Below the pieces are notes generated by a model. The model saw only the letters and a list, made by a program, of their open reading frames with translations. It did no database searches and was not told the DNA's origin. From assembly GCA_026387485.1 (NCBI GenBank), contig JAPLLQ010000023.1:1-5587 (forward strand): 5,587 nt of DNA. Reading direction: 5' to 3'. This stretch comes from Candidatus Omnitrophota bacterium (GTDB lineage: Bacteria; Omnitrophota; Gorgyraeia; Gygaellales; Profunditerraquicolaceae). Below, one piece after another: positions 4,740 through 5,587 of this stretch. The position numbers were made by a program, and so were the translations under genes. Position 1 is the stretch's first letter. Each line of letters starts with the position of its first letter.

Positions 4740-5587
4740 ATGAATTATACTTTTAGTTTAATAATTTTATTTATCGGCTTAAGTGGAATAGTAGCGCAAG
4801 TGGTGCTTTTGCGCGAGCTGTTGGTAAGTTTCTATGGCAATGAACTGACCATAGGAGTAATTTTAGCTAACTGGATTCTTTCTGAAGCATTAGGCGTTTT
4901 CCTTATCGGTAAATTTATTGATAAGGTTAGGAATAAAATAAATGTTTTTATCGGCCTCCAGGTAATCTTTTCTTTTGCTTTACCCGTAGTCCTTTATTTA
5001 TCTCGCACCTTTAAAACGATATCTGGAATCCCGTTTGGAGAAGGCGTAGCTTTGCCGCTTATATTTTTTGCTTCACTCATTATTATATTACCGGTAGCTT
5101 TTTGCCATGGAGCGCTTTTTAGCGTTTGTAGCTCGCTTACTTATTCAATCGGCAGAATGTATATTTGGGAGACATTAGGAACAATTACCGGTGGATTAAT
5201 TCTAGCCTATCTTTTTATCCCGTATCTTAATTCATTTCAAATAATCTTTTTTATTGCCGGACTAAACCTTGTGATTGCAATAAATTTTATCTCTCCTAAG
5301 AAAATAAAATACCTTGCTTTGTTGGTGCTAATTTTCGCAGGGTTATTTTTAAATAAAATTCCGGATTATTTAGAGAAGTATTCAATAGAAAAGCAGTGGA
5401 GAGGGCTTAAGGTTTTAGATTATAAAAATTCGGTTTACGGTAATGTTTGCGTAACTAAAAATGCCAGAGAGTACACCTTTTTTTATAATGGTATTCCGGT
5501 AATTACTACGCCTTTCCCGGATAGGCAGTTCGTAGAAGAACTAGGAAATCTCCCGTTGTTGTTCCATCAAGCACCAAAGGATATTAT
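4740..5587 (+). CDS. Membrane-anchored spermidine-synthase-like protein, 5' part
   Basis: The frame is open from ATG 4740 to the right edge (282 codons), so the C-terminus is missing. The N-terminal half is hydrophobic, with about seven predicted helices near residues 5-25, 36-57, 68-88, 104-128, 145-163, 166-184 and 189-205. The opening GLSGIVAQVVLLREL and the segment ending LSEALGVFLIGKFID match the integral membrane domain fused to spermidine-synthase-like methyl/aminopropyl-transferase folds. The soluble part begins near 220: YGNVCVTKNAREYTFFYNGI, then PFPDRQFVEELGNLPLLFHQ, the beta-rich entry of the spermidine synthase domain. The SAM-binding glycine motif should follow just past the window. 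Whether such proteins make polyamines is not established. No Shine-Dalgarno is present; the ATG lies nine bases after the palindrome. The only other upstream in-frame candidate before a stop is TTG 4734, in the T tract. Confidence 0.8.
   Translation, partial: MNYTFSLIILFIGLSGIVAQVVLLRELLVSFYGNELTIGVILANWILSEALGVFLIGKFIDKVRNKINVFIGLQVIFSFALPVVLYLSRTFKTISGIPFGEGVALPLIFFASLIIILPVAFCHGALFSVCSSLTYSIGRMYIWETLGTITGGLILAYLFIPYLNSFQIIFFIAGLNLVIAINFISPKKIKYLALLVLIFAGLFLNKIPDYLEKYSIEKQWRGLKVLDYKNSVYGNVCVTKNAREYTFFYNGIPVITTPFPDRQFVEELGNLPLLFHQAPKDI

Overview
The window reads left to right on the + strand. It looks like ordinary chromosomal DNA from an uncultured, moderately AT-rich bacterium. The gene set, the PVC-type insertion in GAPDH, and the membrane-anchored spermidine-synthase-like protein next to a GGGACGGTTCT-type palindrome suggest a candidate-phylum lineage such as Omnitrophota. 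That placement is inference from recognised sequence styles, not a database result.

Layout: (1) the 3' end of priA, entering from the left edge (1-522); (2) fmt, full length in alignment but interrupted by one in-frame TAG at codon 37 (548-1495); (3) a perfect extended -10 promoter immediately before galT1, giving a probably leaderless mRNA; (4) two tandem GalT-type HIT-superfamily genes (1532-2557 and 2559-3563), separated by one base; (5) gap, phosphorylating GAPDH, with a strong Shine-Dalgarno (3600-4652); (6) a 75-bp REP/BIME-like element built from four alternating 12-base units, ending in a T tract (4657-4735); (7) the 5' part of a seven-helix membrane protein leading into a spermidine-synthase-like domain, cut by the right edge (4740-5587).

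The genes form two functional groups. priA and fmt are housekeeping genes (replication restart and initiator-tRNA formylation). galT1, galT2 and gap are probably one carbohydrate/central-carbon transcription unit fed by the promoter at about 1496-1523 and closed by the palindrome. The last gene lies beyond that boundary.

The most notable feature is that four consecutive genes each have a lesion or substitution in a normally conserved core: PriA lacks the QVAGRAGR helicase motif, Fmt has a stop in its tRNA-binding loop, GalT1 has Arg in place of the nucleophilic His, and GalT2 has a T16 run replacing the second half of a CxxC metal site. They may be real (paralogue divergence, gene decay) or partly consensus errors in a metagenome assembly, and the sequence alone cannot decide. 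I see no phage, CRISPR, toxin-antitoxin or defence system here, and no clear previously undescribed system.
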